Below, piece by piece: positions 34,205 to 42,711 of a DNA stretch of 64,000 nt. The position numbers were made by a program, and so were the translations under genes. The stretch comes from Teredinibacter turnerae (GTDB lineage Bacteria; Pseudomonadota; Gammaproteobacteria; Pseudomonadales; Cellvibrionaceae). The stretch is from NCBI RefSeq assembly GCF_037935975.1, contig NZ_CP149817.1:1674001-1738000 (forward strand). The letters are read 5' to 3'. Below the pieces are notes generated by a model. It was given only the letters and a program-made list of their open reading frames with translations. It was not told the origin of the DNA and ran no database searches. Numbering within the stretch: position 1 is the stretch's first letter; every line of letters starts with the position of its first letter.

Positions 34205-35848
34205 ATGCCGTTGTTTTTCTCCTATTTCCCGATTGTATTTCTCATCTATTTAATGACCCGCAGAAATAGCATGCCATCGTACAAAGCGCTGCCGCTGTGT
34301 GCACTGCTGCTGTATTTCATCATGTTGGTGGTCTTTGCGCGCGATCCCGTGCTGGTGCACGCTGCGGTGTTAGATGGCCTGCTGATCGCCTGGACACCTA
34401 TTGTTATCATTGCCGGTGCGATATTTTTATTCCGTACTATGGAGGCGACCGGAGCACAAGCGACTATCCGCGCCTGGTTGAACACGGTATCCGAGAATAA
34501 AGTTGCGCAACTTATGATTGTTGGCTGGGCGTTTCAGTTTCTGATTGAAGGGGCGAGCGGGTTCGGCACGCCTGCTGCGCTCGCCGCTCCGGTGTTAGTT
34601 GGGTTGGGGTTCCCCGCTGTCCGGGTAGCGATTTTATGCTTAATTCTGGACACCGTTCCTGTGTCGTTCGGTGCGGTCGGTACACCCACCTGGTTTGGGT
34701 TTTCTGCGATTGATTTGTCGGCCGCTGAAATAACTGAGATTGGTATTAAATCCTCAATCATTAACGGCATAGCGGCGTTTGTTGTGGTGTTTATTGCGTT
34801 GTCGTTTCTGGTGGAGCGCAAGGCGCTAGTCCAAAACGCCGTGTTTATTGTGTTAAGTATTCTCGCATGTGTGCTGCCCTACGTGGCTATCGCTTTTGTG
34901 AGCTATGAATTTCCTGCGTTACTTGGTGGTGGTATCGGCCTTGTTTTAACGATTGCTTTTGCCCGCTTGGGTTGGGGGTTGTCACAAGCACCCATCAATG
35001 TGCGTGACTTTCAGGAACAAGATAGTCAGGAACAAGATAGTCAGGAACAAGATAGTCAGGAACGAGCCAGCGAGGAAACACGGCCCCAGGTGTCGCTGGG
35101 CGCTCTGCTGAAAGCCAGCTTCCCACTATGGGGTACGGTGTTGCTGCTGATTGTTACCCGTATTCCCCAGTTGGGTATTAAAGAGTTGTTGCTGTTAAAG
35201 GAGCCCGCGTGGATCCTTGAACTCGGGAGTCTGGGGGTGTTGTCTGTAAGTGCCTCGCTCGTGGTGTCGTTGCAGTCTATCTTCAACACGCCGGAAACCT
35301 GGAGTCACAGCCTTCTTTACGTGCCGTCATTTATACCGTTTGGAGTCATTAGCCTGATCACCCTGTACCTGTACCGCAGCGGGCAGGGCCGTCGCGTGGT
35401 GAACGAAACACTGGTGCAAATGCAAAACCCGGTGCTGGCATTATTGGGCGCGCTGGTATTTGTGAACCTTATGATGATGGGAGGCGATCAGTCTGCGGTC
35501 GCGTTGATCGGCCAAAGCCTGGCGGAGCTAACCGGCGCTTATTGGCAGTTTTTCGCCCCGTTTCTCGGTGCGCTGGGCTCGTTTTTTTCGGGCTCTAATA
35601 CCATTTCCAACCTCACCTTTGGTGGCATTCAGGATTCGATCGCGCTGGGTCTGGGGTTGGATCGTACAACGATACTAGCGCTGCAGTCAGTTGGTGGGGC
35701 AATGGGCAATATGGTGTGTATTAACAACATCGTAGCGGTGGCCTCGGTGCTAGCGCTTGGTAACAAAGAAGGCTATATCATTAAAAGGGCGGTGTTAGCG
35801 ATGTTGGCTTACGGTGTTGTTGCTGGAATTTCAGGAGTGCTTATTTAA
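34205..35848 (+). CDS. lctP: L-lactate permease family transporter
   Basis: Inner-membrane transporter of 547 aa with about 13 TM helices. 'FLIEGASGFGTPAALAAPVL', 'LDTVPVSFGAVGTP' and 'FFSGSNTISNLTFGGIQ' are signature stretches of the LctP/GlcA family (lactate, glycolate). Residues about 270-290 form a hydrophilic loop made of repeated DSQEQ units encoded by 15 bp tandem repeats, which is unusual for the family. It ends 3 bp before tsaD. Confidence 0.88.
   Translation: MPLFFSYFPIVFLIYLMTRRNSMPSYKALPLCALLLYFIMLVVFARDPVLVHAAVLDGLLIAWTPIVIIAGAIFLFRTMEATGAQATIRAWLNTVSENKVAQLMIVGWAFQFLIEGASGFGTPAALAAPVLVGLGFPAVRVAILCLILDTVPVSFGAVGTPTWFGFSAIDLSAAEITEIGIKSSIINGIAAFVVVFIALSFLVERKALVQNAVFIVLSILACVLPYVAIAFVSYEFPALLGGGIGLVLTIAFARLGWGLSQAPINVRDFQEQDSQEQDSQEQDSQERASEETRPQVSLGALLKASFPLWGTVLLLIVTRIPQLGIKELLLLKEPAWILELGSLGVLSVSASLVVSLQSIFNTPETWSHSLLYVPSFIPFGVISLITLYLYRSGQGRRVVNETLVQMQNPVLALLGALVFVNLMMMGGDQSAVALIGQSLAELTGAYWQFFAPFLGALGSFFSGSNTISNLTFGGIQDSIALGLGLDRTTILALQSVGGAMGNMVCINNIVAVASVLALGNKEGYIIKRAVLAMLAYGVVAGISGVLI
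35012..35071 (+). repeat. 15 bp tandem repeat inside lctP
   Basis: Three exact copies of a 15 bp unit (CAGGAACAAGATAGT) at 35012-35056, followed by one degenerate copy to 35071. They encode a repeated Q-E-Q-D-S loop. The length keeps the frame for any copy number. Confidence 0.9.
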
Positions 35849-35851
35849 GTT

Positions 35852-36922
35852 ATGCGAGTTCTTGGTATCGAATCTTCGTGCGATGAGACGGGTGTAGCCG
35901 TGTTCGACAGCCAGTTGGGGTTGCTGGGGCACGAACTCTACAGTCAGGTGGCGGTGCACGCTGAATATGGCGGGGTCGTGCCCGAACTGGCTTCGCGAGA
36001 CCATATCCGCAAGCTGATTCCGCTCGTGGACGACATCCTGTCTTCCACTCATTCAGTGGGTGCCATTGATGCAGTGGCCTATACCGCTGGCCCCGGGTTG
36101 ATCGGCGCATTACTGGTTGGCGGGTGTGTTGGCCGAGCTATGGCCTATGCCTGGGGCGTGCCCGCCATCGGTGTTCACCATATGGAGGGACACCTGCTCG
36201 CCCCCTTACTTGAAGCTGAGCCACCAGAGTTTCCGTTCGTTGCCTTGTTGGTTAGCGGTGGCCACACGCAGTTGGTCGATGTAAAGGCGATTGGCGAGTA
36301 CACTTTACTCGGCGAATCTCTCGACGACGCAGCCGGTGAAGCCTTCGATAAGGCCGCAAAAATGATGGACCTGGATTACCCCGGTGGGCCACAGGTTGCC
36401 AGGTTTGCAGAGAAAGGGCAGCCTGGGCGATTTAAATTTCCACGCCCCATGACAGATCGACCCGGCCTTGACTTCAGCTTTAGCGGCCTCAAGACTTTTA
36501 CCCTGAACACGGTGAACGAACACGCGCAGGCGAACGGTTTACCGGATGATCAAACCTGCGCAGATATCTGCCACGCTTTTCAGGAAGCTGTGGTCGATAC
36601 ATTAGTCATCAAATGCCGTCGAGCACTGCAGCAAACCGGCCGTAAAACACTCATTATTGCTGGTGGCGTGTCTGCCAATAATCGTTTGCGTGAGAAGTTG
36701 GAGCAGGCGCTCGCAAAAATAGGCGCGAGGGTGTATTACGCACGTCACGAGTTTTGTACCGACAATGGAGCCATGATTGCTTTTGCCGGTTGCCAACGTT
36801 TAATCGCCGGGCAAACCGCTGATTTGTCTGTCGATGTGTTTCCGCGCTGGCCATTGGAATCGCTTGATGCGATTCAACCTTCTCACGCTTCCGATCCTCG
36901 CACTACTTTGGATAATCTATAG
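35852..36922 (+). CDS. tsaD: tRNA N6-adenosine threonylcarbamoyltransferase TsaD
   Basis: Essential tRNA-modification enzyme (t6A37) of 356 aa. The start '[17 protein letters not shown]', metal-binding '[10 protein letters not shown]', '[11 protein letters not shown]' and '[12 protein letters not shown]' are all present, so it is intact. The ATG at 35852 comes 3 bp after the lctP stop. It is followed 5 bp later by folB. Confidence 0.96.
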   Translation: MRVLGIESSCDETGVAVFDSQLGLLGHELYSQVAVHAEYGGVVPELASRDHIRKLIPLVDDILSSTHSVGAIDAVAYTAGPGLIGALLVGGCVGRAMAYAWGVPAIGVHHMEGHLLAPLLEAEPPEFPFVALLVSGGHTQLVDVKAIGEYTLLGESLDDAAGEAFDKAAKMMDLDYPGGPQVARFAEKGQPGRFKFPRPMTDRPGLDFSFSGLKTFTLNTVNEHAQANGLPDDQTCADICHAFQEAVVDTLVIKCRRALQQTGRKTLIIAGGVSANNRLREKLEQALAKIGARVYYARHEFCTDNGAMIAFAGCQRLIAGQTADLSVDVFPRWPLESLDAIQPSHASDPRTTLDNL

Positions 36923-36927
36923 GTTCT

Positions 36928-37281
36928 ATGGACATCGTTTTTATTAATGATTTACGTATCGAAACCATCATCGGTATCTACGACTGGGAGCGTGAAGTTC
37001 GTCAAACCGTCAGTCTCGATCTCGAAATGGCTCACGACATCAGTCAGGCTGCGGCAACAGACGATATTCAGTACGCACTAAACTACAAAGCGGTGGCCAA
37101 GCGCTTGATCAGCTTTGTTGGTGACGCACAATTTCTGCTCGTAGAGCGTATGGCGGAAGAGGTCGCCAGAGTCGTTATGGAAGAATTCAACGTGCCCTGG
37201 TTGCGACTGACGGTGAGTAAGCCCGGGGCTTTGCGGGGTTCTCGCGATGTCGGCATTCGAATTGAGCGTGGTGTACGCTAG
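36928..37281 (+). CDS. folB: Dihydroneopterin aldolase
   Basis: Folate-pathway enzyme of 117 aa. 'LRIETIIGIYDWEREVRQ' and the catalytic-site region 'LNYKAVAKRLISFV' with the conserved lysine of 'TVSKPGALRGSRDVGI' match FolB. Its stop overlaps the folK start by one base (TAGTG). Confidence 0.93.
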   Translation: MDIVFINDLRIETIIGIYDWEREVRQTVSLDLEMAHDISQAAATDDIQYALNYKAVAKRLISFVGDAQFLLVERMAEEVARVVMEEFNVPWLRLTVSKPGALRGSRDVGIRIERGVR

Positions 37282-37769
37282 TGGCTTTTGTACTTCTGAG
37301 TGTGGGTAGCAATATCGACCGTGAATCGAATATTCGCTCGGGTATTCACGCCTTGCGGATGGCTTTTGGAGAATTAAAATGCTCCCCTGTATACGAAAGT
37401 GAGGCGGTTGGGTTTGATGGCGCTAATTTTTTAAATCTCGTTGTTGCTCTAAATACAGCACAGTCGGTTGCTGAGTTGTCGGCTGGCTTACGCGAAATTG
37501 AAAATAGACACGGGCGAAATCGCGGCGAACCTAAGTTTAGTTCCAGAACCCTGGATATCGATATTCTCACCTATAACAACAGCGTTGGGGTTGTCGATGG
37601 GGTGGAGTTGCCGCGCAGGGAAATTTTAAAAAATGCCTTCGTACTCCTTCCCATGGCAGACCTCGTTCCCGACGAGCGACATCCGCAGGTCAAAAAAACC
37701 TATGCGCAGCTGTGGCGTGAGTTTGGTGATGAAAGCCAAAAACTCTGGGAAATTCCGCTCTCTGTTTAA
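37281..37769 (+). CDS. folK: HPPK: 6-hydroxymethyl-7,8-dihydropterin pyrophosphokinase
   Basis: Next folate-pathway enzyme, 162 aa. 'VLLSVGSNIDRESNIRSGI', 'SPVYESEAVG', 'IENRHGRNRGEPKFSSRTLDIDIL' and 'LPRREILKNAFVLLPMADL' are the standard HPPK motifs. The start is a GTG overlapping the folB stop. Confidence 0.93.
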   Translation: MAFVLLSVGSNIDRESNIRSGIHALRMAFGELKCSPVYESEAVGFDGANFLNLVVALNTAQSVAELSAGLREIENRHGRNRGEPKFSSRTLDIDILTYNNSVGVVDGVELPRREILKNAFVLLPMADLVPDERHPQVKKTYAQLWREFGDESQKLWEIPLSV

Positions 37770-37823
37770 TCTCTTTACCAGCGTGGATCTAGGAACCACT
37801 GAATAACCTAGGGCCTGCGCTCT

Positions 37824-38561
37824 CTATTGCAGTAGAGAGCGGCCACCATCGACTGCGATGATTTCCCCTGTCACGTATTCTGCGTGCACAAGGTATTTAA
37901 CCGTTTCCACTATCGCATTTTCGCCACCCATTTTTCGCAATGGAACGCGTTCCTCGAATTTTTTAGCATCTCCGACTTCGCCCCCCGTGGCGGGCGGTAA
38001 GATTGCCCCGGGGGCAATGCCATTTACGCGAATGTCCGGTGCCAGTTCCAGAGCTAATGACTTGGTCAGCATGACATTCGCGGCTTTTGCCATGCAGTAG
38101 ATTGTATGGTTTTTAAGTGGTCTTTCCGCGTGAATATCGGCAAGGTTCACAATACTGCTGCTTTGTTGGAAAAGCGGGCGTAGCTGCTGGATGAGAAATA
38201 AAGGTGCTTTGGCGTTGCTGCTGAATAACGTATCCCAGTCGTTCTCTGTACATTCACCTAAGGGTGTTGGAAAAAAACTGGATGCGTTGTTGATTAACAA
38301 ATCACATCGGTTAAATTGCTGTTGGATAAAACCGGACAGCCCGCTGAGCGAGTTGTTGTCCGTTAAGTCGGCTTGAAAGGTCCACGCGGAGTTGGGACGA
38401 AGTGCGTTTAGCTCTGCAGCAAGCTGATTCGATTCGTGCTGCGAGCTGCCAAAATGAATCACAATGTCATAGCCATCCTGGTGCAATGCACGTGAAATGG
38501 CGGCTCCGATACGGCGGGCTCCGCCTGTTACAACAGCGATAGGGCGGGAATGTCTATTCAT
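37824..38561 (-). CDS. folM: Pteridine reductase-like short-chain dehydrogenase
   Basis: SDR of 245 aa with TGGARRIG, the arginine-type dinucleotide motif of NADPH pteridine reductases, in place of TGxxxGIG. It also has NNASSF, a 'YCMAK' Tyr/Lys pair and the 'PGAILPP' loop. FolM/PTR1-like enzymes reduce dihydrofolate, dihydrobiopterin or dihydromonapterin; lying beside folB-folK supports a pterin role. It overlaps the cca 3' end by 8 bp. The gene symbol is a functional guess. Confidence 0.78.
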   Translation of the reverse strand: MNRHSRPIAVVTGGARRIGAAISRALHQDGYDIVIHFGSSQHESNQLAAELNALRPNSAWTFQADLTDNNSLSGLSGFIQQQFNRCDLLINNASSFFPTPLGECTENDWDTLFSSNAKAPLFLIQQLRPLFQQSSSIVNLADIHAERPLKNHTIYCMAKAANVMLTKSLALELAPDIRVNGIAPGAILPPATGGEVGDAKKFEERVPLRKMGGENAIVETVKYLVHAEYVTGEIIAVDGGRSLLQ

Positions 38562-39789
38562 TGGGTGTCTGTGTCATTTTAAGGTGTTTTATTTTCTGTA
38601 GCCTGGCGTGATACATAGCTTCCCCAATGTCTGCGCCCTTTTTGCCCTGTGCGACAAATGTTTTGGCATCCACTTTCTGAATTTCTTCTAACGCCTGCAG
38701 GAAGTAGGCAGCTTGCGGATAGGGTCGGTTCTCGAGACCGCTACGGCCCTGTGCATCGGCCTGACAGCACAGGCAAAATTGTTGGAAGCGCTCTGGGCGG
38801 CGCAAACCATCTAACGCCAGCAGGGTTTTGAGAAGTGTCTTTGCATTTAGTTCGAATGCGCGATGACAGTGGGTGTGGTATGCGCATACCGCGACCGCCA
38901 GTTCCCTGAACTGGTTGGGTGTGCTCAAGCGTTTGCAGAGTTGTTCGACCAGTGCAACGCCGTCTTGTTCGTGCCCGTGGTGGCTGGGCCACAGATGTTT
39001 GGGTGTTGCACCTTTGCCGAGATCGTGAATTAACGTGGCATACCGGACCTCAGGAGCGGAGCTGAGCTCGCAGGCGCGCTCAAGTGCGAGCAGTGCATGT
39101 ACGCCCGTGTCGACCTCGGGGTGATGAGCCTCAGGCTGGGGGATGCCGAAGAGCGTGTCAAGCTCAGGCATTAAGCGTTGCAGAGCGCCGCATTCTCGCA
39201 ATGTCTGGATGAAAATGCCTGGATGCTGTTCTTCTAGTGCACGCGATAATTCCTTCCATACCCGCTCTGCAACCAAGTGATCGACCTCACCGGCTTGTAC
39301 CATGTCGCGCATCAGTGCGAGGGTTTCCGGTGCGATACGAAAGCCCAGGTGATGGTAGCGTGCAGCAAACCGCGCGATGCGCAGTATGCGTACAGGATCT
39401 TCACAGAAGGCATGTGAAACATGCCGCAAAGTGCGGGTTTCTATGTCACGCTTGCCATTGTAGGGGTCGATAATCGTACCTTCGTCATCCATCGCAATAG
39501 CATTGATGGTTAGATCGCGCCGCATCAGGTCTTGTTCGAGCGTCACGTTCTCGTCGGCGTGAAAGGCAAAGCCAGTATAGCCGGGTGCAGTCTTGCGCTC
39601 CTGGCGTGCCAATGCGTACTCTTCTTGAGTTTCCGGGTGCAAAAAAACCGGGAAGTCTTTGCCGACAGGTTTAAAACCTGCGTCAAACATCTGTTGGGGG
39701 GTGGCGCCTACAACAACCCAATCGCGCTCGTGATGTGGGTAGCCGAGCAGCTGGTCTCTCACCGCACCGCCCACTAAGTATATTTTCAT
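38554..39789 (-). CDS. cca: Multifunctional CCA-adding tRNA nucleotidyltransferase
   Basis: Enzyme of 411 aa that builds or repairs the CCA end of tRNAs. The nucleotidyltransferase head has 'YLVGGAVRDQLLG', 'RDLTINAIAMDD' and 'DPVRILRIARFAARY'. An HD domain with 'LIHDLGKG' follows, giving the phosphohydrolase/phosphatase activity of the gammaproteobacterial type. The start lies in a tandem 11 bp duplication (39784-39805) that also creates a 4-codon upstream reading frame ending in ATGA. Confidence 0.95.
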   Translation of the reverse strand: MKIYLVGGAVRDQLLGYPHHERDWVVVGATPQQMFDAGFKPVGKDFPVFLHPETQEEYALARQERKTAPGYTGFAFHADENVTLEQDLMRRDLTINAIAMDDEGTIIDPYNGKRDIETRTLRHVSHAFCEDPVRILRIARFAARYHHLGFRIAPETLALMRDMVQAGEVDHLVAERVWKELSRALEEQHPGIFIQTLRECGALQRLMPELDTLFGIPQPEAHHPEVDTGVHALLALERACELSSAPEVRYATLIHDLGKGATPKHLWPSHHGHEQDGVALVEQLCKRLSTPNQFRELAVAVCAYHTHCHRAFELNAKTLLKTLLALDGLRRPERFQQFCLCCQADAQGRSGLENRPYPQAAYFLQALEEIQKVDAKTFVAQGKKGADIGEAMYHARLQKIKHLKMTQTPNE

Positions 39790-40175
39790 TTAAATTTCAT
39801 TTAAAAATTACGTTTTAACGGTTGACGAAGTTTCGTCGATCACGCACACTCTAAGCCATCTGCAACAGCTATGCTACTTTTGCAGAACTGAACACCAGTT
39901 TTAATTATCTCCATTTTATAAAAGCGAATTTTTAATTTCATGATTTATTCAGCCAACAAAATGATCGCGATTACCTGCGCATGGCGTGTCCGTGTGCTGC
40001 GTCGTGTCTATTTTGCGTGCTGGGGAGATGTTCATTTTTAGTATTTAACTAAAGAAAAAATTCCAAAGGCCGCAGCTTAAAAAACTGCGGCCTTTTTCGT
40101 TTTAGGGACTTCATTTTTCCAACCTTGCTGTTGGTAAGATGGGATCGCGGTCGTCACGGAAGTGAGGGGTTAGCT
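39790..40175. other. Intergenic region with a terminator but no upstream gene
   Basis: Lies between divergent cca and the DMT gene. It contains a perfect GACGA/TCGTC hairpin (39824-39837), a possible promoter TTGCAG (39876) with AATTAT 17 bp further on, and an intrinsic terminator at 40065-40097. No protein frame is convincing, so a small RNA is possible. Confidence 0.45.
40065..40097 (+). terminator. Intrinsic terminator
   Basis: AAAGGCCGCAG (40065-40075), a 9-nt A-rich loop, CTGCGGCCTTT (40085-40095) and a T run to 40097. No plus-strand gene precedes it since 37769, and it sits just before the DMT transporter gene. Confidence 0.85.
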
Positions 40176-41159
40176 ATGCCAGTAATATTTGCGTATATGT
40201 TTGTGGTATTTATATGGGCGACGACGCCGTTGGCCATTCAATGGAGTAACAGCAGTCTCGATTTTATTGCGGCCGTTACGTTACGCCTTTTGTTGGCACT
40301 TGCACTCTGTGTTGTTTCTATGTGGGCCTTGCGTTTCCCTCTGGTTAAATCGAGGCGTGATTGGTTGGCCTTTGTCGCTGGCGCAATTGGCTTGTACCCC
40401 AACATGCTTATTGTTTATTGGTCTGCGCAGTACCTCTCTTCCGGGTTAATGGCGGTGCTGTTGGGCCTCTACCCGTTTGCGGTGGGCTTTTTCTCTCTGC
40501 TGCTTTTAAAAGAAAATGTGTTTAATCCGATGCGGATTATCGCATTATTTATCGCGCTATTGGGCCTGGCGATTATTAATCTTGATCAAATCGCCCTTGG
40601 TAGCGATGCGACCTATGGCGTATTGGGTATGGCAAGTTCGTCACTACTGTTTGCACTTAGCACTGTATGGTTGAAGGCCCTGGGTGGGGCGGTAAATCCG
40701 CTCAGGCAATCGACCGGGATGTTGTTGCTCGCATCCCCTGCTTTTTTGCTGACTTGGTTTTTTCTGGACGGCCAGATTCCTCAGCAGATCGATATGAAGT
40801 CGATGCTCGGTGTAGCCTATTTGGCTATTGCTGGATCTGTATTGGGTTACACGCTGTTTTTTTATGTACTGCGTCATTGCTCTATCGCGTCGGTATCACT
40901 GATTCCACTGATTACCCCGGTGCTGGCGTTATCTATAGGTGCGGTTGTTGCCAGAGAACAGGTATCGTTACTAACCTTGGCGGGTGCTTGTTCAGTTTTA
41001 CTGGCGTTAATGCTGTACCAGAATATTTTCGGGTTGCTGTTTAACGCGATTACGCGAAGACGATTAGCCGGTCGGGTACCGGGTACAGTACCTGGTACAG
41101 AAGTTTCGAAGCGTGTACGGGTAGCCGATGAGGTTGTACCGGGGCCAGTGGCTGAGTGA
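40176..41159 (+). CDS. EamA/DMT-family transporter
   Basis: Inner-membrane exporter of 327 aa with ten predicted TM helices in two EamA repeats, first 'VFIWATTPLAIQWSN' and second 'STVWLKALGG'. The family moves amino acids and other small metabolites; the substrate is unknown. The ATG at 40176 has GAGGGG before it; the earlier in-frame start at 40125 adds a non-membrane extension. The C-terminal tail after about residue 300 is basic and partly repetitive (GRVPGTVPGTE). Confidence 0.85.
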   Translation: MPVIFAYMFVVFIWATTPLAIQWSNSSLDFIAAVTLRLLLALALCVVSMWALRFPLVKSRRDWLAFVAGAIGLYPNMLIVYWSAQYLSSGLMAVLLGLYPFAVGFFSLLLLKENVFNPMRIIALFIALLGLAIINLDQIALGSDATYGVLGMASSSLLFALSTVWLKALGGAVNPLRQSTGMLLLASPAFLLTWFFLDGQIPQQIDMKSMLGVAYLAIAGSVLGYTLFFYVLRHCSIASVSLIPLITPVLALSIGAVVAREQVSLLTLAGACSVLLALMLYQNIFGLLFNAITRRRLAGRVPGTVPGTEVSKRVRVADEVVPGPVAE

Positions 41160-41188
41160 TTGGAAGGGCTGGTCGCTCTGCCCGGTTC

Positions 41189-42703
41189 TCAGCCTTCGGG
41201 GACGATCGGGCAGTGGAATTCCTGCTTGATGCGGTTATCTTCCATTGAATAGAGATTCACCGGGAAGCCCCACAGCCGATGAATGTGTTTTAACACTTCA
41301 TTGGCTGTTTTTTCTTCCAGTGGTTTCCGGTCAAAGCGGTAGTGATGTAGCGTTAGTGAACGATCACCACGTATATCCACATTAAAAACCTGAATATTCG
41401 GTTCTCGGTCACCCAGGTTATATTGCGCGGATAGTGCCTCACGCAACTCCTGATAGCCAAAGTCGTCGTGGATAGCGGTGACTTCTATATCCGGGTTGTC
41501 TTCATCGTCGAGAATACTGAACAAACGCAAATCGCGCATAACCTTTGGCGATAAATACTGAAGAATGAACGACTCATCTTTGAAGTTGCGCATGGCGAAG
41601 TCCAGCGCCTCAGTCCAGGATGTGCCCGCAATTTCCGGAAACCACTCGCGATCCTCAGCCGTAGGATTTTGGCAGATGCGCTTAATATCCGACATCATAT
41701 TAAAACCCAGTGTATAAGGGTTGATGCCGGAGAAGTAAGGGCTGTTGTACGCTGGTTGGTAAATTACACTGGAGTGGCTTTGCATAAACTCGAGCATAAA
41801 GCCTTCGTTGACCAGTCGGCGGTCGTACATGGTGTTCAGTAATGTGTAGTGCCAAAAGGTTGCCCAACCCTCGTTCATCACTTGGGTTTGTCGCTGTGGG
41901 TAAAAATATTGGGCTATTTTGCGCACAATGCGGATAATTTCGCGTTGCCAAGGTTCCAGCAGGGGCGCGTTTTTTTCGAAGAAATACAGTAAATTTTCCT
42001 GGGGTTCCTCGGGGAACCGCTTTTTCTCTTTTTGCTCGTCTGCCTTATCGGATGTTGGAATTGTTCGCCACAGATCATTTACCTGACGTTGCAGATACTC
42101 TTCACGCTCTTTTTGGAGTTCACTTTCTTCGTGAGTGGACAAGGGGTAAGGGCGCTTATACCGGTCGACGCCATAATTCATGATCGCGTGGCAGGAGTCG
42201 AGAATTGCCTCGACAGCATCAACACCATGCTTCTCTTCGCATTTCGCAATATAGTTTTTGGCGAATACCAGGTAGTCGATAATGGAACTTGCATCAGTCC
42301 AGGCACGAAAGAGGTAATTGCCTTTAAAAAAGGAGTTGTGCCCGTAGCACGCATGGGCAATCACCAGTGCCTGCATCATCATGGTGTTTTCTTCCATGAG
42401 GTACGCGATACAGGGATTAGAGTTAATGACAATTTCGTAAGCGAGCCCCATTTGTCCTCGCTTGTAGGACTGCTCCACACTGAGGAATTGTTTGCCGTAC
42501 GACCAATGGCTGTACCCCAGGGGCATTCCTACAGATGCATAGGCGTCCATCATTTGCTCAGAACTGATAATCTCTATTTGATTGGGGTAGGTATCGAGGC
42601 CAAACTCCGCAGCGATTTTACCTATCGCGGCATCGTAGGTTTGAATCAGTTCAAAGTTCCATTCAGAGGTGGTGGAAATTGGTTGGCTTGTTTCTTCGTT
42701 CAT
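41189..42703 (-). CDS. ycgB: SpoVR family protein (YcgB-like)
   Basis: Cytoplasmic protein of 504 aa of the SpoVR family. 'GYSHWSYGKQF', 'AHACYGHNSFFKGNY', 'MNEGWATFWHYTLL' and 'HHYRFDRKPLEE' are highly conserved. The His and Glu residues of the YGHN and NEGWA motifs suggest a metal site. The biochemical function is unknown; in E. coli ycgB is a stationary-phase gene. I start at the ATG at 42703, the family N-terminus; the longer frame to 42919 overlaps yeaH. Third gene of the prkA-yeaH-spoVR cluster. Confidence 0.9.
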   Translation of the reverse strand: MNEETSQPISTTSEWNFELIQTYDAAIGKIAAEFGLDTYPNQIEIISSEQMMDAYASVGMPLGYSHWSYGKQFLSVEQSYKRGQMGLAYEIVINSNPCIAYLMEENTMMMQALVIAHACYGHNSFFKGNYLFRAWTDASSIIDYLVFAKNYIAKCEEKHGVDAVEAILDSCHAIMNYGVDRYKRPYPLSTHEESELQKEREEYLQRQVNDLWRTIPTSDKADEQKEKKRFPEEPQENLLYFFEKNAPLLEPWQREIIRIVRKIAQYFYPQRQTQVMNEGWATFWHYTLLNTMYDRRLVNEGFMLEFMQSHSSVIYQPAYNSPYFSGINPYTLGFNMMSDIKRICQNPTAEDREWFPEIAGTSWTEALDFAMRNFKDESFILQYLSPKVMRDLRLFSILDDEDNPDIEVTAIHDDFGYQELREALSAQYNLGDREPNIQVFNVDIRGDRSLTLHHYRFDRKPLEEKTANEVLKHIHRLWGFPVNLYSMEDNRIKQEFHCPIVPEG

Positions 42704-42711
42704 CAGCGACT

